This document shows, piece by piece, positions 10,301-17,857 of a stretch of DNA of 64,000 nt. How positions within the stretch are numbered: position 1 is the stretch's first letter; each line of letters begins with the position of its first letter. Both the position numbers and the translations under genes were made by a program. Origin of the DNA: Hyphomicrobium_A sp963759735 (GTDB lineage: Bacteria > Pseudomonadota > Alphaproteobacteria > Rhizobiales > Hyphomicrobiaceae); NCBI GenBank assembly GCA_963759735.1, contig CAVXAF010000003.1, forward strand, positions 124,001-188,000, in the 5' to 3' direction. The notes under the pieces are model-generated. The model ran no database searches and was not told where the DNA came from. It saw nothing but the letters and a program-made list of their open reading frames with translations.

Positions 10301-10459
10301 AGGCCGCTCGGCATCACCATCATTGGCGGGCTCATCGTCTCCCAGATGCTGACGTTGTATACGACCCCGGTCATCTACCTGCTGCTCGACAAGATGCACC
10401 GGCGCCTAGGTGGCGCGAGACCGGCAAAAACGAGCCCACCGGCCATTGCACCCGGCTGA
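7337..10459 (+). CDS. mdtC: RND multidrug efflux permease, MdtC-like
   Basis: A 1040-residue HAE1 pump subunit, paralogue of its upstream neighbour (both open LSAPFI-RPI/VSAPFI-RPI). Relay residues: AVGFVVDDAIVMLENV in TM4 and IVKKNGIMMVDFALDG in TM10. A glycine-rich loop with RGPGGGGSNRGR near 9145-9180 lies in the periplasmic domain and is longer than in the sister protein. Having both subunits with an MdtA-type adaptor identifies an MdtABC/MuxABC system. No outer-membrane channel gene follows, so a TolC-like protein must come from elsewhere. Confidence 0.94.
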   Translation: MNLSAPFILRPIGTALLAAGLFLLGATAYSQLPVASLPAVDFPTIRVQATRPGADPQTMAATIAAPIERRLGEIAGVTELTSVSQQGSTGISVQFDLSRDIDGAARDVQAAINAAAADLPGDLPDVPTFRKYNPSSSPVLILAMTSKAMTASAIYDAADTVVAQRISQIPGVAQVEVAGAEQPAIRVRVNPTLLASMGLSMEEVRSAVAAANAVAPVGVIDGDRQTISIDTNTQLRDAADYGAIVLKTSAGSVVRLSSVASVEHGTRNSRSAAMFDRQPAVLLIIRKQPEANVLDTVDGVKALIPNLQRWIPAGIDIEVLTDRTTTIRASVHDMQFTLLLSIALVMLVVFLFLRRATPMVAAGITVPLSLAGTCAAMWALDFSINNLTLMAFAIAVGFVVDDAIVMLENVYRNLERGMAPLQAALVGARQIGFTVISISVSLIAAFIPVLFMGGVAGRMLREFSVTLVVAIAVSVVVSLSVTPMICAHFIKPEKKGEQRRFDRIVEATLGWMVSAYARTLRVALRHQAVTLFSLLCVILLTAHLYVHIPKGLFPEDDTGLIIGSTEASADISFEAMVKLQAQALDIVLADPAVEHVGSSIGGSRGPGGGGSNRGRMFVNLKPLEERGGLATSRVINRMRDKLGNINGLEVRMFASRDIRVGARQGNSQYQYTLWDPDIDELNEWSPKVLERLKTVPGLVDVSTDRQAGGLQLEIKIDRDAIARLGVRIADIDNALNNAFSQRQVSTIYAQRNQYRVILEVDPRLQRSPSDLQNIYVPSINGGPQVPLTSVIRIAKGTAPLVVNHQGPFPAITLSYNLAPGNTLDQALRDIDQAMAELHTPPGLRGEMAGDARAFAEQSSQQPLLILAALVAVYIVLGVLYESLAHPLTIISTLPSAGLGALLALYVAGMELSMTALIGVILLIGIVKKNGIMMVDFALDGERQRGLAPAVAIYEACLARFRPILMTTLAALLGAIPLAIAEGPGSEIRRPLGITIIGGLIVSQMLTLYTTPVIYLLLDKMHRRLGGARPAKTSPPAIAPG

Positions 10460-10572
10460 GTCGTCCGCTCACGAACCGTTACACATTGCCGCTCACATTG
10501 CGTCCTGGTACGCAATGGCGGGCCGGAAGCCCTAAGGCGTCCGCGCAATAGGTGCTGCTCCTCGTTCGCGCT

Positions 10573-10598
10573 GTAACGAATGGGGAAAGAGCCGCGAA
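10573..10598 (+). promoter_or_regulatory. Candidate ECF sigma promoter (GTAACG-N16-CGAA)
   Basis: GTAACG at 10573-10578 and CGAA at 10595-10598 are separated by exactly 16 bases, ending 19 bases before the GTG of the sigma gene. This agrees with the Caulobacter SigF promoter type (GTAACC, 16 bases, CGAA, as I recall it), and the downstream gene pair is of the SigF/NrsF kind. It implies self-activation of the operon. Confidence 0.55.
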
Positions 10599-10617
10599 CA
10601 GGTCTACGAGGAGCTTA

Positions 10618-11178
10618 GTGGCTCACACGCAACGCGAGGAGGAATGGGCGGCCCTGATGAAGGCGGCCATGGCAGGCGATGAAGCGGCCTATCGCGAGCT
10701 GCTGCAATCACTGTCGCTCAACTTGCGCGCCGCAGTCCGCCGAGGGTTCGCCCAAGCCGGCGCCTCGCTTGGCGATGTGGAGGATGTCGTTCAGGAAACG
10801 CTCCTGGCGCTGCATCTGAAGCGTAATACGTGGGACTCGTCCCAGCCGCTCGGACCGTGGGTTCGCGCGATCGCCCGTCACAAACTGATCGACGCGCTGC
10901 GTCGACGTGGCAGGCGCATCCAAGTGCCGATCGACAGCGTTCTCGATACGCTTTCGGTCGAGGAGGACAGCAGTGGCGTGGATCGGCAGGACGCACGACG
11001 CCTCGTCGATGGTCTCAATGGCCGCCAAAGAGACGTGGTGCGCGCCATCAGCCTGGAAGGGCAATCGATCCGCGAAGTGGCGGAGAAGTTTCGAATGAAG
11101 GAAGTCGCGGTGCGCGTTGCGCTGCATCGAGGCCTCAAGGCGCTAGGCGCCGTTCACCGGAAAGCCGACGACGAATGA
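10618..11178 (+). CDS. ECF RNA polymerase sigma factor (SigF/NrsF type)
   Basis: Extracytoplasmic-function sigma factor of about 186 residues. Region 2 holds DVEDVVQETLLALHLKR and PLGPWVRAIARHKLIDALRRRGR; region 4 holds LNGRQRDVVRAISLEGQSI followed by an HTH ending VAVRVALHRGLKAL. The GTG at 10618 is favoured over an upstream ATG at 10552 because GAGGAG lies just before it and the likely promoter at 10573-10598 would fall inside the longer version. The stop overlaps the next ATG, so the partner protein is co-translated. The DUF1109 partner suggests control by redox or heavy metals, as for Caulobacter SigF. Confidence 0.88.
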   Translation: MAHTQREEEWAALMKAAMAGDEAAYRELLQSLSLNLRAAVRRGFAQAGASLGDVEDVVQETLLALHLKRNTWDSSQPLGPWVRAIARHKLIDALRRRGRRIQVPIDSVLDTLSVEEDSSGVDRQDARRLVDGLNGRQRDVVRAISLEGQSIREVAEKFRMKEVAVRVALHRGLKALGAVHRKADDE

Positions 11179-11813
11179 AGACCGACGATCTGATCACTGC
11201 CATAGCTGCCGATGCCGGTGCACCTCGCGCGCCCATCGGGCGGACTGTATGGCTGGCGGCAGGTATTGCGGCCATCATTTGCGGCGCGCTTTTCCTGACG
11301 CTTTTGCCCATCCGGCCCGATATGCCCGCGGCGCTCGGCGATCCGCGCTTTCTCTTCAAGTGGGCATTCACCTTGAGCCTGCTGCTCAGTGCTCTTGTGC
11401 TGATTGTTCAACTTGCCAGGCCGCAGACGCTTCCAGCTCCCTTGCTTATCCTTCTGCTCGCCGGCCCGCTCGTGCTCGGCATCGGCATCGCCAGCGAGAT
11501 GATCGCGTTGCCGGCGATCGACTGGGTGCCGACGATGATCGGCACCAATGCCCTCTCCTGCGTAATCTACATTCCAATCCTATCAGCGCCGCCGCTCATC
11601 GTGATGCTGCTGGCACTGAGGCAAGGCGCACCGGCCCATCCGGCCCTTGCCGGCGCCGTAGCCGGCTTGGTGGGAGCGGGAATTGGCGCGACCTTCTACG
11701 CCATGCATTGCCAGAACGACAGCCCACTGTTCCTGGCCGCCTGGTACCTTCTGGCGACCGCCTTTGTCACCGCCACCGGCGCCGTGCTGGGGGACCGCTT
11801 GCTGCGCTGGTAG
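11175..11813 (+). CDS. NrsF-family (DUF1109) membrane anti-sigma factor
   Basis: A 212-residue protein with about six membrane helices (starting near residues 25, 58, 84, 120, 150 and 185) and a short cytosolic N-terminus (MKTDDLITAIAADAGAP). The (M)KTDDLI-LA/TA start and six-helix layout are those of DUF1109 proteins, which hold an ECF sigma factor inactive at the membrane. A Cys in the fourth helix region (SCVIY) and one in the MHCQND loop are candidates for the conserved Cys pair that senses signal in NrsF. It overlaps the sigma gene by 4 bases. Confidence 0.85.
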   Translation: MKTDDLITAIAADAGAPRAPIGRTVWLAAGIAAIICGALFLTLLPIRPDMPAALGDPRFLFKWAFTLSLLLSALVLIVQLARPQTLPAPLLILLLAGPLVLGIGIASEMIALPAIDWVPTMIGTNALSCVIYIPILSAPPLIVMLLALRQGAPAHPALAGAVAGLVGAGIGATFYAMHCQNDSPLFLAAWYLLATAFVTATGAVLGDRLLRW

Positions 11814-11884
11814 CGCACGCATTCCTTGAGCCTCACAGCGGAACTGTCTAGGTTCGCCTCATCCAAAATGGGGAGACCGATACG

Positions 11885-12292
11885 ATGACTCGCTCCGAAC
11901 TTGAGACCGTCTGGGCTCCGCGCCTGCTGGGCATATTGCGCATCGTTGCCGCCATACTGTTCATCGAGCACGGCACGCAGAAGCTGTTCGGCTTCCCGCC
12001 GCCGTCACGGCCGCAACCTGAGATGTTCGAACTTACCTGGTTCGCGGGCATGCTTGAGACCTTCGTCGGCTTTCTGGTCCTCATCGGCCTCTTCACCCGC
12101 CCCGCGGCATTCCTGCTAAGCGGTCTCATGGCCTTCGCCTATTGGATCGCCCATGCCCCCCAGAGCCCATATCCGGCCCTCAACGGCGGCGATGCAGCCA
12201 TCCTCTTCTGCTTTATATTCCTCTACCTGTCGGCCGCCGGCCCGGGCGCCTTCAGCATCGACGGGGCACGCGACGGAAACCGCTCCAGCTAG
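11885..12292 (+). CDS. DoxX family membrane protein
   Basis: A 135-residue, four-helix inner-membrane protein with the DoxX signature: LLGILRIVAAILFIEHGTQK, KLFGFPPP, the second helix ETFVGFLVLIGLFTRPAA and NGGDAAILFCFIFLYL near the end. Length is normal. It lies 71 bases downstream of the sigma/anti-sigma pair on the same strand. In other proteobacteria DoxX proteins are among the targets of SigF-type factors, often in metal- or redox-stress operons, so co-regulation is likely though no second sigma-type site is seen before it. The biochemical role is unknown. Confidence 0.85.
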   Translation: MTRSELETVWAPRLLGILRIVAAILFIEHGTQKLFGFPPPSRPQPEMFELTWFAGMLETFVGFLVLIGLFTRPAAFLLSGLMAFAYWIAHAPQSPYPALNGGDAAILFCFIFLYLSAAGPGAFSIDGARDGNRSS

Positions 12293-12385
12293 CCGTTGAG
12301 AGGTGGGTTCGGCCGTTGCCGGGCCTGCACTCTTGGTGGCTAGACACGCCCGCTGGTGACCCATTCCAAAGTTGGGGCGGTCGAA

Positions 12386-12409
12386 AACTCGCCGGAAAGC
12401 AGGCGAGTT
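12386..12409. repeat. Inverted repeat, possible operator or terminator
   Basis: AACTCGCC and GGCGAGTT form an 8-bp perfect stem around an 8-base loop, between the DoxX gene and the second efflux operon. No T-run follows on either strand, so an operator for the pump promoter is as likely as a terminator. Confidence 0.35.
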
Positions 12410-12496
12410 CGGCCGATTTACCTTTGGCCGGATAAGATCTCTGGCTTGGCCGCTTCGTGCGGCGGTGGGGTGCGGCAGGCAGATTAGCGAGCGTTG

Positions 12497-13771
12497 ATGC
12501 GACCGAGCTATATCGTCTTGACAGTCGTCGCTCTCCTCGCCGCAACAGTTGCGGCGCTTGGGCCGATGCGTGGGCGCAGCATTGAAGCGGGGATCGAGGA
12601 TCTTGGCGGCGGCATCAAATCGGCCTGGACGGGGCTCACCGGTTCGGCTGGTACGCAGAAGGCCGCGCCAGCCACACCTCCGCCCGAACTGACCGTCAGT
12701 CAGCCTATCAGCCGCAAAGTCGTCGAGTGGGATGAATACACCGGCCGCTTTGACGCGATCGAAGCCGTCGAAGTGCGCGCGCGCGTCTCGGGATATCTTA
12801 CCGAGGTCAAGTTCACCGACGGCGAGGATGTGCAAGCCGGAGACCTGTTGTTCGCCATCGACCCGCGTCCCTTCGAGCGCGCGCTCGATCAGGCCAAAGC
12901 ACAGCTCGATCAAGCGAAAGTCAGCGTCAGCAATGCCACCCTCGACGTGGAACGCGGACGCCCGCTGCTGAAAAGCGATTACATCTCCAAGAAGGTATTC
13001 GACGATCGCGAGAACCTGGTGCGCGATGCAGAGGCGCTGGTGAAGATTGCCGAGGCGCGAGTCAAGGCGGCGGAGCTGGAGCTGAGCTTCTGCCGCATCA
13101 CCGCGCCCATCTCCGGCCGTATGAGCCGCACGCTGGTAACGCCCGGTAATTTCGTCAGCGGCGGCGGCTCGGACGCCGGCTCGACCATCCTCACCAGCAT
13201 CGTGAAGCAGGACCCAATCTACATCTACTTCGACGTCAGCGAGAACAACGCGCTGAAGTACCGGCGTCTCTCGCAGGCGAGCGGAGCCGGCGCCGACAGC
13301 ATCGTAGGGTCGCGGGTAGGTGTCGGGCTGCCGGATGAGGAAGGTTTCCCACACGCAGCTAAGCTCGATTTCCTTGAGAACCGTCTCGATCAGGGCACCG
13401 GCACGCTGCGCGCCCGCGCCATCCTCGCCAACGCCGATCGCTTCTTCTCCCCGGGCATGTTCGCGCGCGTGCGCCTGCAGGGTTCGCCCGAATACACCGC
13501 ACTTCTGTTGCCCGACGAGGCAGTCGGGACCGATCAGGCCAATCGCTTTGTCTATGTCGTCGGCGAGAACAACATACCGGCGCGGCGCACCGTCGAGCTC
13601 GGCCCGATGGACGACGGCCTGCGGGTCATCCGCAAGGGCCTCAACGCCGACGACTGGGTGATCCTGCGCGGCCAGCAGCGCGTCAGGCCAGGCCAGAAGA
13701 TTGTGCCACGGCGCGCGCCTCTGACCGTGTCCGATGCCGCAGGCGACGGCCGCGCTGCGACAAAGCCCTGA
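12497..13771 (+). CDS. RND efflux periplasmic adaptor (AcrA/MexE family)
   Basis: A 424-residue membrane fusion protein with an N-terminal signal/anchor (PSYIVLTVVALLAATVAAL). It has the lipoyl half RARVSGYLTEVKFTDGEDVQ, the conserved LFAIDPRPFERALDQAKAQL coiled-coil start, the second lipoyl half FCRITAPISGRMSR and a beta-barrel domain ending in FVYVVGENNIPARR. It matches MexE/AcrA-type adaptors more than the MdtA-like protein upstream. A TTG three bases before the ATG could also serve as start. It precedes its pump gene by 15 bases. Confidence 0.93.
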   Translation: MRPSYIVLTVVALLAATVAALGPMRGRSIEAGIEDLGGGIKSAWTGLTGSAGTQKAAPATPPPELTVSQPISRKVVEWDEYTGRFDAIEAVEVRARVSGYLTEVKFTDGEDVQAGDLLFAIDPRPFERALDQAKAQLDQAKVSVSNATLDVERGRPLLKSDYISKKVFDDRENLVRDAEALVKIAEARVKAAELELSFCRITAPISGRMSRTLVTPGNFVSGGGSDAGSTILTSIVKQDPIYIYFDVSENNALKYRRLSQASGAGADSIVGSRVGVGLPDEEGFPHAAKLDFLENRLDQGTGTLRARAILANADRFFSPGMFARVRLQGSPEYTALLLPDEAVGTDQANRFVYVVGENNIPARRTVELGPMDDGLRVIRKGLNADDWVILRGQQRVRPGQKIVPRRAPLTVSDAAGDGRAATKP

Positions 13772-13786
13772 GGCAGCGGCCAGGAC

Positions 13787-16700
13787 ATGCGCATTTCCCA
13801 CTTCTTCATCGACCGCCCGATCTTCGCCTCGGTGATTTCGTTCGTCATCGTCATCGTAGGCTTGATCGCCTATGCCACGCTGCCGGTCGCGCAGTTCCCC
13901 GAGATCGTCCCGCCGACCATCTCCGTCACCACGTCGTATCCGGGCGCCAACGCGGTCACGGTCGCCGAAACCGTCGCTTCCGTCATCGAGCAGGAGGTGA
14001 ACGGCGTCGAGGGCATGATCTACATGTACTCCCAGTCGACCGACGACGGGAACATGTCGCTGAACATCACCTTCGACATCGGCACCGACATCGACAAGGC
14101 GCAAGTGCTGGTGCAGAATCGCATCGCCGTCGCCGAGCCGCGTCTTCCCGAGGAGGTCCGCCGCAACGGTGTTCTCGTCAACAAGCGTTCGCCCGACCTG
14201 CTGCTCGTCGTGCACCTCGTCTCGCCCGACAAGACCTACGACCAGGTCTACATTTCGAACTACGCGCTGCTCAACGTGAAGGACGAACTGGCGCGTGTTC
14301 CCGGTGTCGGCGACGTCACGCTGTTTGGATCGCGCGAATACTCGATGCGCGTCTGGCTCGACCCCGAGCGCATCGCGCTGCGCGGCATGACGGCCGATGA
14401 GGTGTTATCGGCACTGCGTGCGCAGAACCTGCAAGTCGCCGGTGGTTCGCTCGGTCAGCCGCCGCAGCCCAATATGGGCGCTTTCCAAATGTCGCTGCAA
14501 TTGAAGGGGCGCCTGCTGCAGCCGGCCGAGTTTGAGAACATCGTCCTCAAGACAGGCGCCGATGGCCGCGTCGTGCGCGTCAAGGACGTCGGCCGCGTCG
14601 AACTCGGCGCCCTCAGCTACACGACCTACGGCTATCAGGACAGCTACCCGGCGACCGTGATGCCCGTCACGCAGCAGCCGGGGTCCAATGCCATCGATAC
14701 TGCGAACGCCATCAAGGCGGAGATGAAGCGCCTCTCGCAGCGCTTCCCCAAGGGCCTTGAATACCGCATCGTCTACAATCCGACGGAGTTCATCGAAGAA
14801 TCGATTTCCGAGCTGTACTTGACGATTTTCGAGGCGGTGCTTCTCGTCGTCGTCGTCGTGCTGCTGTTCCTGCAGACATGGCGGGCGACGATCATACCAC
14901 TCGTCGCGATACCCGTTTCCCTCATCGGCACGTTTGCGGTGATGGAGGGTCTCGGCTTCTCCATCAACATGCTGACGTTGTTCGGCCTCGTGCTTGCCGT
15001 TGGCATCGTGGTCGACGATGCGATCGTCGTGGTCGAAAACGTCGAGCGCAAGCTGGCCGAAGGGCTGTCGCCCTACGAAGCCTCGCGCATCACCATGACC
15101 GAAGTGGGCACCGCCCTGATCGCCATCGCGCTGGTGCTGTCGGCGGTGTTCATACCGACGGCGTTCATCGGCGGCATCACCGGCATGTTCTACCGGCAGT
15201 TCGCGGTGACCGTGGCGACTGCGACGATCATCTCAGCCTTCAACTCGCTGACCTTGAGCCCGGCGCTGGCCGCAATCCTGCTGAAGCCGCATGCCGAGCA
15301 CGATAAGGACAGCATGCTGATGCGTCCGGTTCACGCTTTCTTCGGTCTCTTCAATTGGGCCTTCGACAAGCTGGCCGCCGCCTACGCATGGCTCGTCCGC
15401 GGTGCCATCGCGGCGACGCCCATCATGCTCGTGCTGTATGCCGCCCTGATCGGCGTCGGCGGCTGGCTTCTGACGCATACGCCGACCGGCTTCATCCCCA
15501 AGATGGATCGCGGAATCATTTCCGTATCGCTGCAGCTGCCGCAGGGCGCCTCCCTGCAGCGTACAGACGAGGTGGTGCGTCGTGCCAACCAGATCGTGCT
15601 CGACACGCCCGGCGTCGGCCACACCTCGACCTACACGGGCCGGTCTGCTTCGACCGGATCGAACTCCAGCAACGTCGGAGCCATCTTCTCCGTGATGACG
15701 GATGCAGGCGAGCGTGCGGCGAATGGACTATCGGCCGACGTAATCGCCGACGACATCGCCCGGCGACTCGACGGCATTGAAGAGGCGAAGATCTCCGTCA
15801 CTATTCCTCCGCCAGTGCGCGGCATGGGCGGGCAGACCGGCTTTTCCATGCGGCTGCAGAACCGCGCCAACATGACGCCCGGCGAGTTCGAGAAGGTCGC
15901 CGACGATTTCATTGCCGCCGCCAACAAGCTGCCCGGCATCAAGAACGCCTTCACCACCTTCTCGACCACCACGCCACAACTCTACGTCGACGTCGACCGC
16001 AACAAGGCGCAGATGCTGCATGTTCCCCTGGAGGAAATCTTCGAAGCGCTGCGCATCTATCTTGGCTCCGCCTACGTGAACGACTTCAACATGTTCGGGC
16101 GCACCTTCCGCGTCACCGCGCAGGCCGATTCAAGCTTCCGCGTCGATCCCGAGAACGTGGCCCGCATCCGCGTGCGCAACGAGGCTGGTCAGATGGTGCC
16201 GCTCGGCAATCTCGTCACCTTCCGCCGCGTTTCCGGCCCCGACCGCGTGCCACGCTACAACCTGTACCCCACCGTGGAAGTGAACGGCGCCACGCAGCCC
16301 GACGTCAGCACGGGACAGGCAATAGAGATGTTGACCGAATTGGCCAAGACGGAGCTGCCGGACGGCATCACCTACGAATGGACCGATTTGTCGTACCAGG
16401 AGACGAAGGCTGGCAGCACCGGCTACTACATTTTCGCACTGTCGGTGGTGTTCGTGTTCCTGGCGCTGGCGGCGCAGTTCGAGAGCTGGTCATTGCCGCT
16501 CGCCATCATCCTCATCGTACCGATGTGCCTGCTGAGCGCTCTGTTCGGCGTCGCCCTGCACGGGCAGGACATCAACATCCTCACGCAGATCGGCTTCATC
16601 GTCCTCATTGGCCTTGCCGCCAAGAACGCGATCCTGATCGTCGAGTTCGCGCGCCAGCTCGAGGAGCAGGGCCGCGATACCGTCGCCGCCGCCGTCGAGG

Positions 16701-16951
16701 CTTCCCAGTTGCGGTTGCGGCCGATCCTGATGACGTCGCTCGCCTTCACGCTCGGCGTCGTGCCGCTGTACATCGCCACCGGCGCCGGCGCCGAGATGCG
16801 CATCGCTCTCGGCACGGGCGTGTTCTGGGGCATGATCGGTGTGACGTTGTTCGGCCTAATCTTCACGCCGGTGTTCTACGTGGCGGTTCGCCGCCTATCG
16901 TCGCGCCGAACCCCGACCGGATCGGGCGTCGTGCCGGCGCCGGCGGAATAG
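13787..16951 (+). CDS. RND multidrug efflux permease (AcrB/MexF type)
   Basis: A 1054-residue HAE1 exporter. It begins ISHFFIDRPIFASVISFVI, has the proton-relay element VGIVVDDAIVVVENVERK in TM4 and LAAKNAILIVEFARQLEEQG in TM10, and an ordinary C-terminus. Resemblance is to MexF/AcrB homotrimeric pumps rather than to the MdtB/MdtC pair. It is the second gene of a two-gene operon with the adaptor. No TetR- or LysR-type regulator is adjacent and no outer-membrane factor is encoded here. Confidence 0.94.
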   Translation: MRISHFFIDRPIFASVISFVIVIVGLIAYATLPVAQFPEIVPPTISVTTSYPGANAVTVAETVASVIEQEVNGVEGMIYMYSQSTDDGNMSLNITFDIGTDIDKAQVLVQNRIAVAEPRLPEEVRRNGVLVNKRSPDLLLVVHLVSPDKTYDQVYISNYALLNVKDELARVPGVGDVTLFGSREYSMRVWLDPERIALRGMTADEVLSALRAQNLQVAGGSLGQPPQPNMGAFQMSLQLKGRLLQPAEFENIVLKTGADGRVVRVKDVGRVELGALSYTTYGYQDSYPATVMPVTQQPGSNAIDTANAIKAEMKRLSQRFPKGLEYRIVYNPTEFIEESISELYLTIFEAVLLVVVVVLLFLQTWRATIIPLVAIPVSLIGTFAVMEGLGFSINMLTLFGLVLAVGIVVDDAIVVVENVERKLAEGLSPYEASRITMTEVGTALIAIALVLSAVFIPTAFIGGITGMFYRQFAVTVATATIISAFNSLTLSPALAAILLKPHAEHDKDSMLMRPVHAFFGLFNWAFDKLAAAYAWLVRGAIAATPIMLVLYAALIGVGGWLLTHTPTGFIPKMDRGIISVSLQLPQGASLQRTDEVVRRANQIVLDTPGVGHTSTYTGRSASTGSNSSNVGAIFSVMTDAGERAANGLSADVIADDIARRLDGIEEAKISVTIPPPVRGMGGQTGFSMRLQNRANMTPGEFEKVADDFIAAANKLPGIKNAFTTFSTTTPQLYVDVDRNKAQMLHVPLEEIFEALRIYLGSAYVNDFNMFGRTFRVTAQADSSFRVDPENVARIRVRNEAGQMVPLGNLVTFRRVSGPDRVPRYNLYPTVEVNGATQPDVSTGQAIEMLTELAKTELPDGITYEWTDLSYQETKAGSTGYYIFALSVVFVFLALAAQFESWSLPLAIILIVPMCLLSALFGVALHGQDINILTQIGFIVLIGLAAKNAILIVEFARQLEEQGRDTVAAAVEASQLRLRPILMTSLAFTLGVVPLYIATGAGAEMRIALGTGVFWGMIGVTLFGLIFTPVFYVAVRRLSSRRTPTGSGVVPAPAE

Positions 16952-17051
16952 CTCAGCGGCGCAACGGCGGCGTCCCGCGTCGCGCCGGTGCGTCCCTGCC
17001 GGCTCCGCAGCCTGAGGCCAGCGCCTCAACCTGAAGCGCCTTGGCTCCGAC

Positions 17052-17594
17052 CTAGCGCTCGATCGCGTTGGGGGCGACGAGACCAGAGGCCACTGCCAGA
17101 CGGTGGGCTACGAGCAGCACGATGAAGGCGCTGACCTCGAGCACGCTGACATAGACGAGAACGTCGTAATTGAACGCGCCTTCGCCACGCGGAAGGACGA
17201 GCGTGCCTACGAACAGCGCTGCCTCGTAAACGAGGAACGCGGTCGGGAGCGCTGCAAGCAGGGTGGCGACGAAACCGTAGGGCGACATGGCGACGACGGC
17301 GGCCCGGGCGGCGTAGTAGGCCGCGATCGCTCCGACGCCCATCAAGACGCCCCAGGCAATGGCTTGCCCCTCCATTGGATAGCCAAGGACGGTAAACCCG
17401 TAGACCTGATTGGCGAGCCACACGGCGCCGACCAGCCACACGCCGTCGTTGTGCTTCGTGTCAAGGGCGGCCAGCGCTGCCAGCGCGGCGAAGGGAATGG
17501 CACATGCTAACGCCCCGGTCGCGAGCAGCGTCGCGACGGCCAGAAAACCGATCCACAACAGCCGGCGCTCGGTGCCCTTGGCGGATGATTGCAT
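17052..17594 (-). CDS. Hypothetical integral membrane protein
   Basis: A 180-residue protein with about five membrane helices. The ATG at 17594 is chosen because AGGGGAT precedes it and gives a short basic N-terminus (MQSSAKGTERRLL) before the first helix. Helices start near residues 12, 48, 70, 105 and 140. No catalytic motif or known family was recognised. It is convergent with the efflux operon and has its own promoter region upstream (17595-17857), in which no further gene is seen. Confidence 0.6.
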   Translation of the reverse strand: MQSSAKGTERRLLWIGFLAVATLLATGALACAIPFAALAALAALDTKHNDGVWLVGAVWLANQVYGFTVLGYPMEGQAIAWGVLMGVGAIAAYYAARAAVVAMSPYGFVATLLAALPTAFLVYEAALFVGTLVLPRGEGAFNYDVLVYVSVLEVSAFIVLLVAHRLAVASGLVAPNAIER

Positions 17595-17857
17595 CGTCCC
17601 AAATCCCCTATCCGAATATCGTGTGGCGCGAACGCGCCTTGGCCGGGAAACTAGGCCATTCGCGCAGGGATGAGAAGAAGCAAGATCGTCCCGGTCACTT
17701 CGACGCTGGCCCCCAGGCGGTCGAAGATTGGGCGGCCAGCAGGGCCGCCGGGCGGATCGCCCGCGTCGCACCGGCGCCAAACCAGCCCTTTGGTCTGCTG
17801 ATTGCCCGCCCCTGGATCGAGGCACGACCTTGGTGCCCCACGTTTGCCGGGCGCGCG

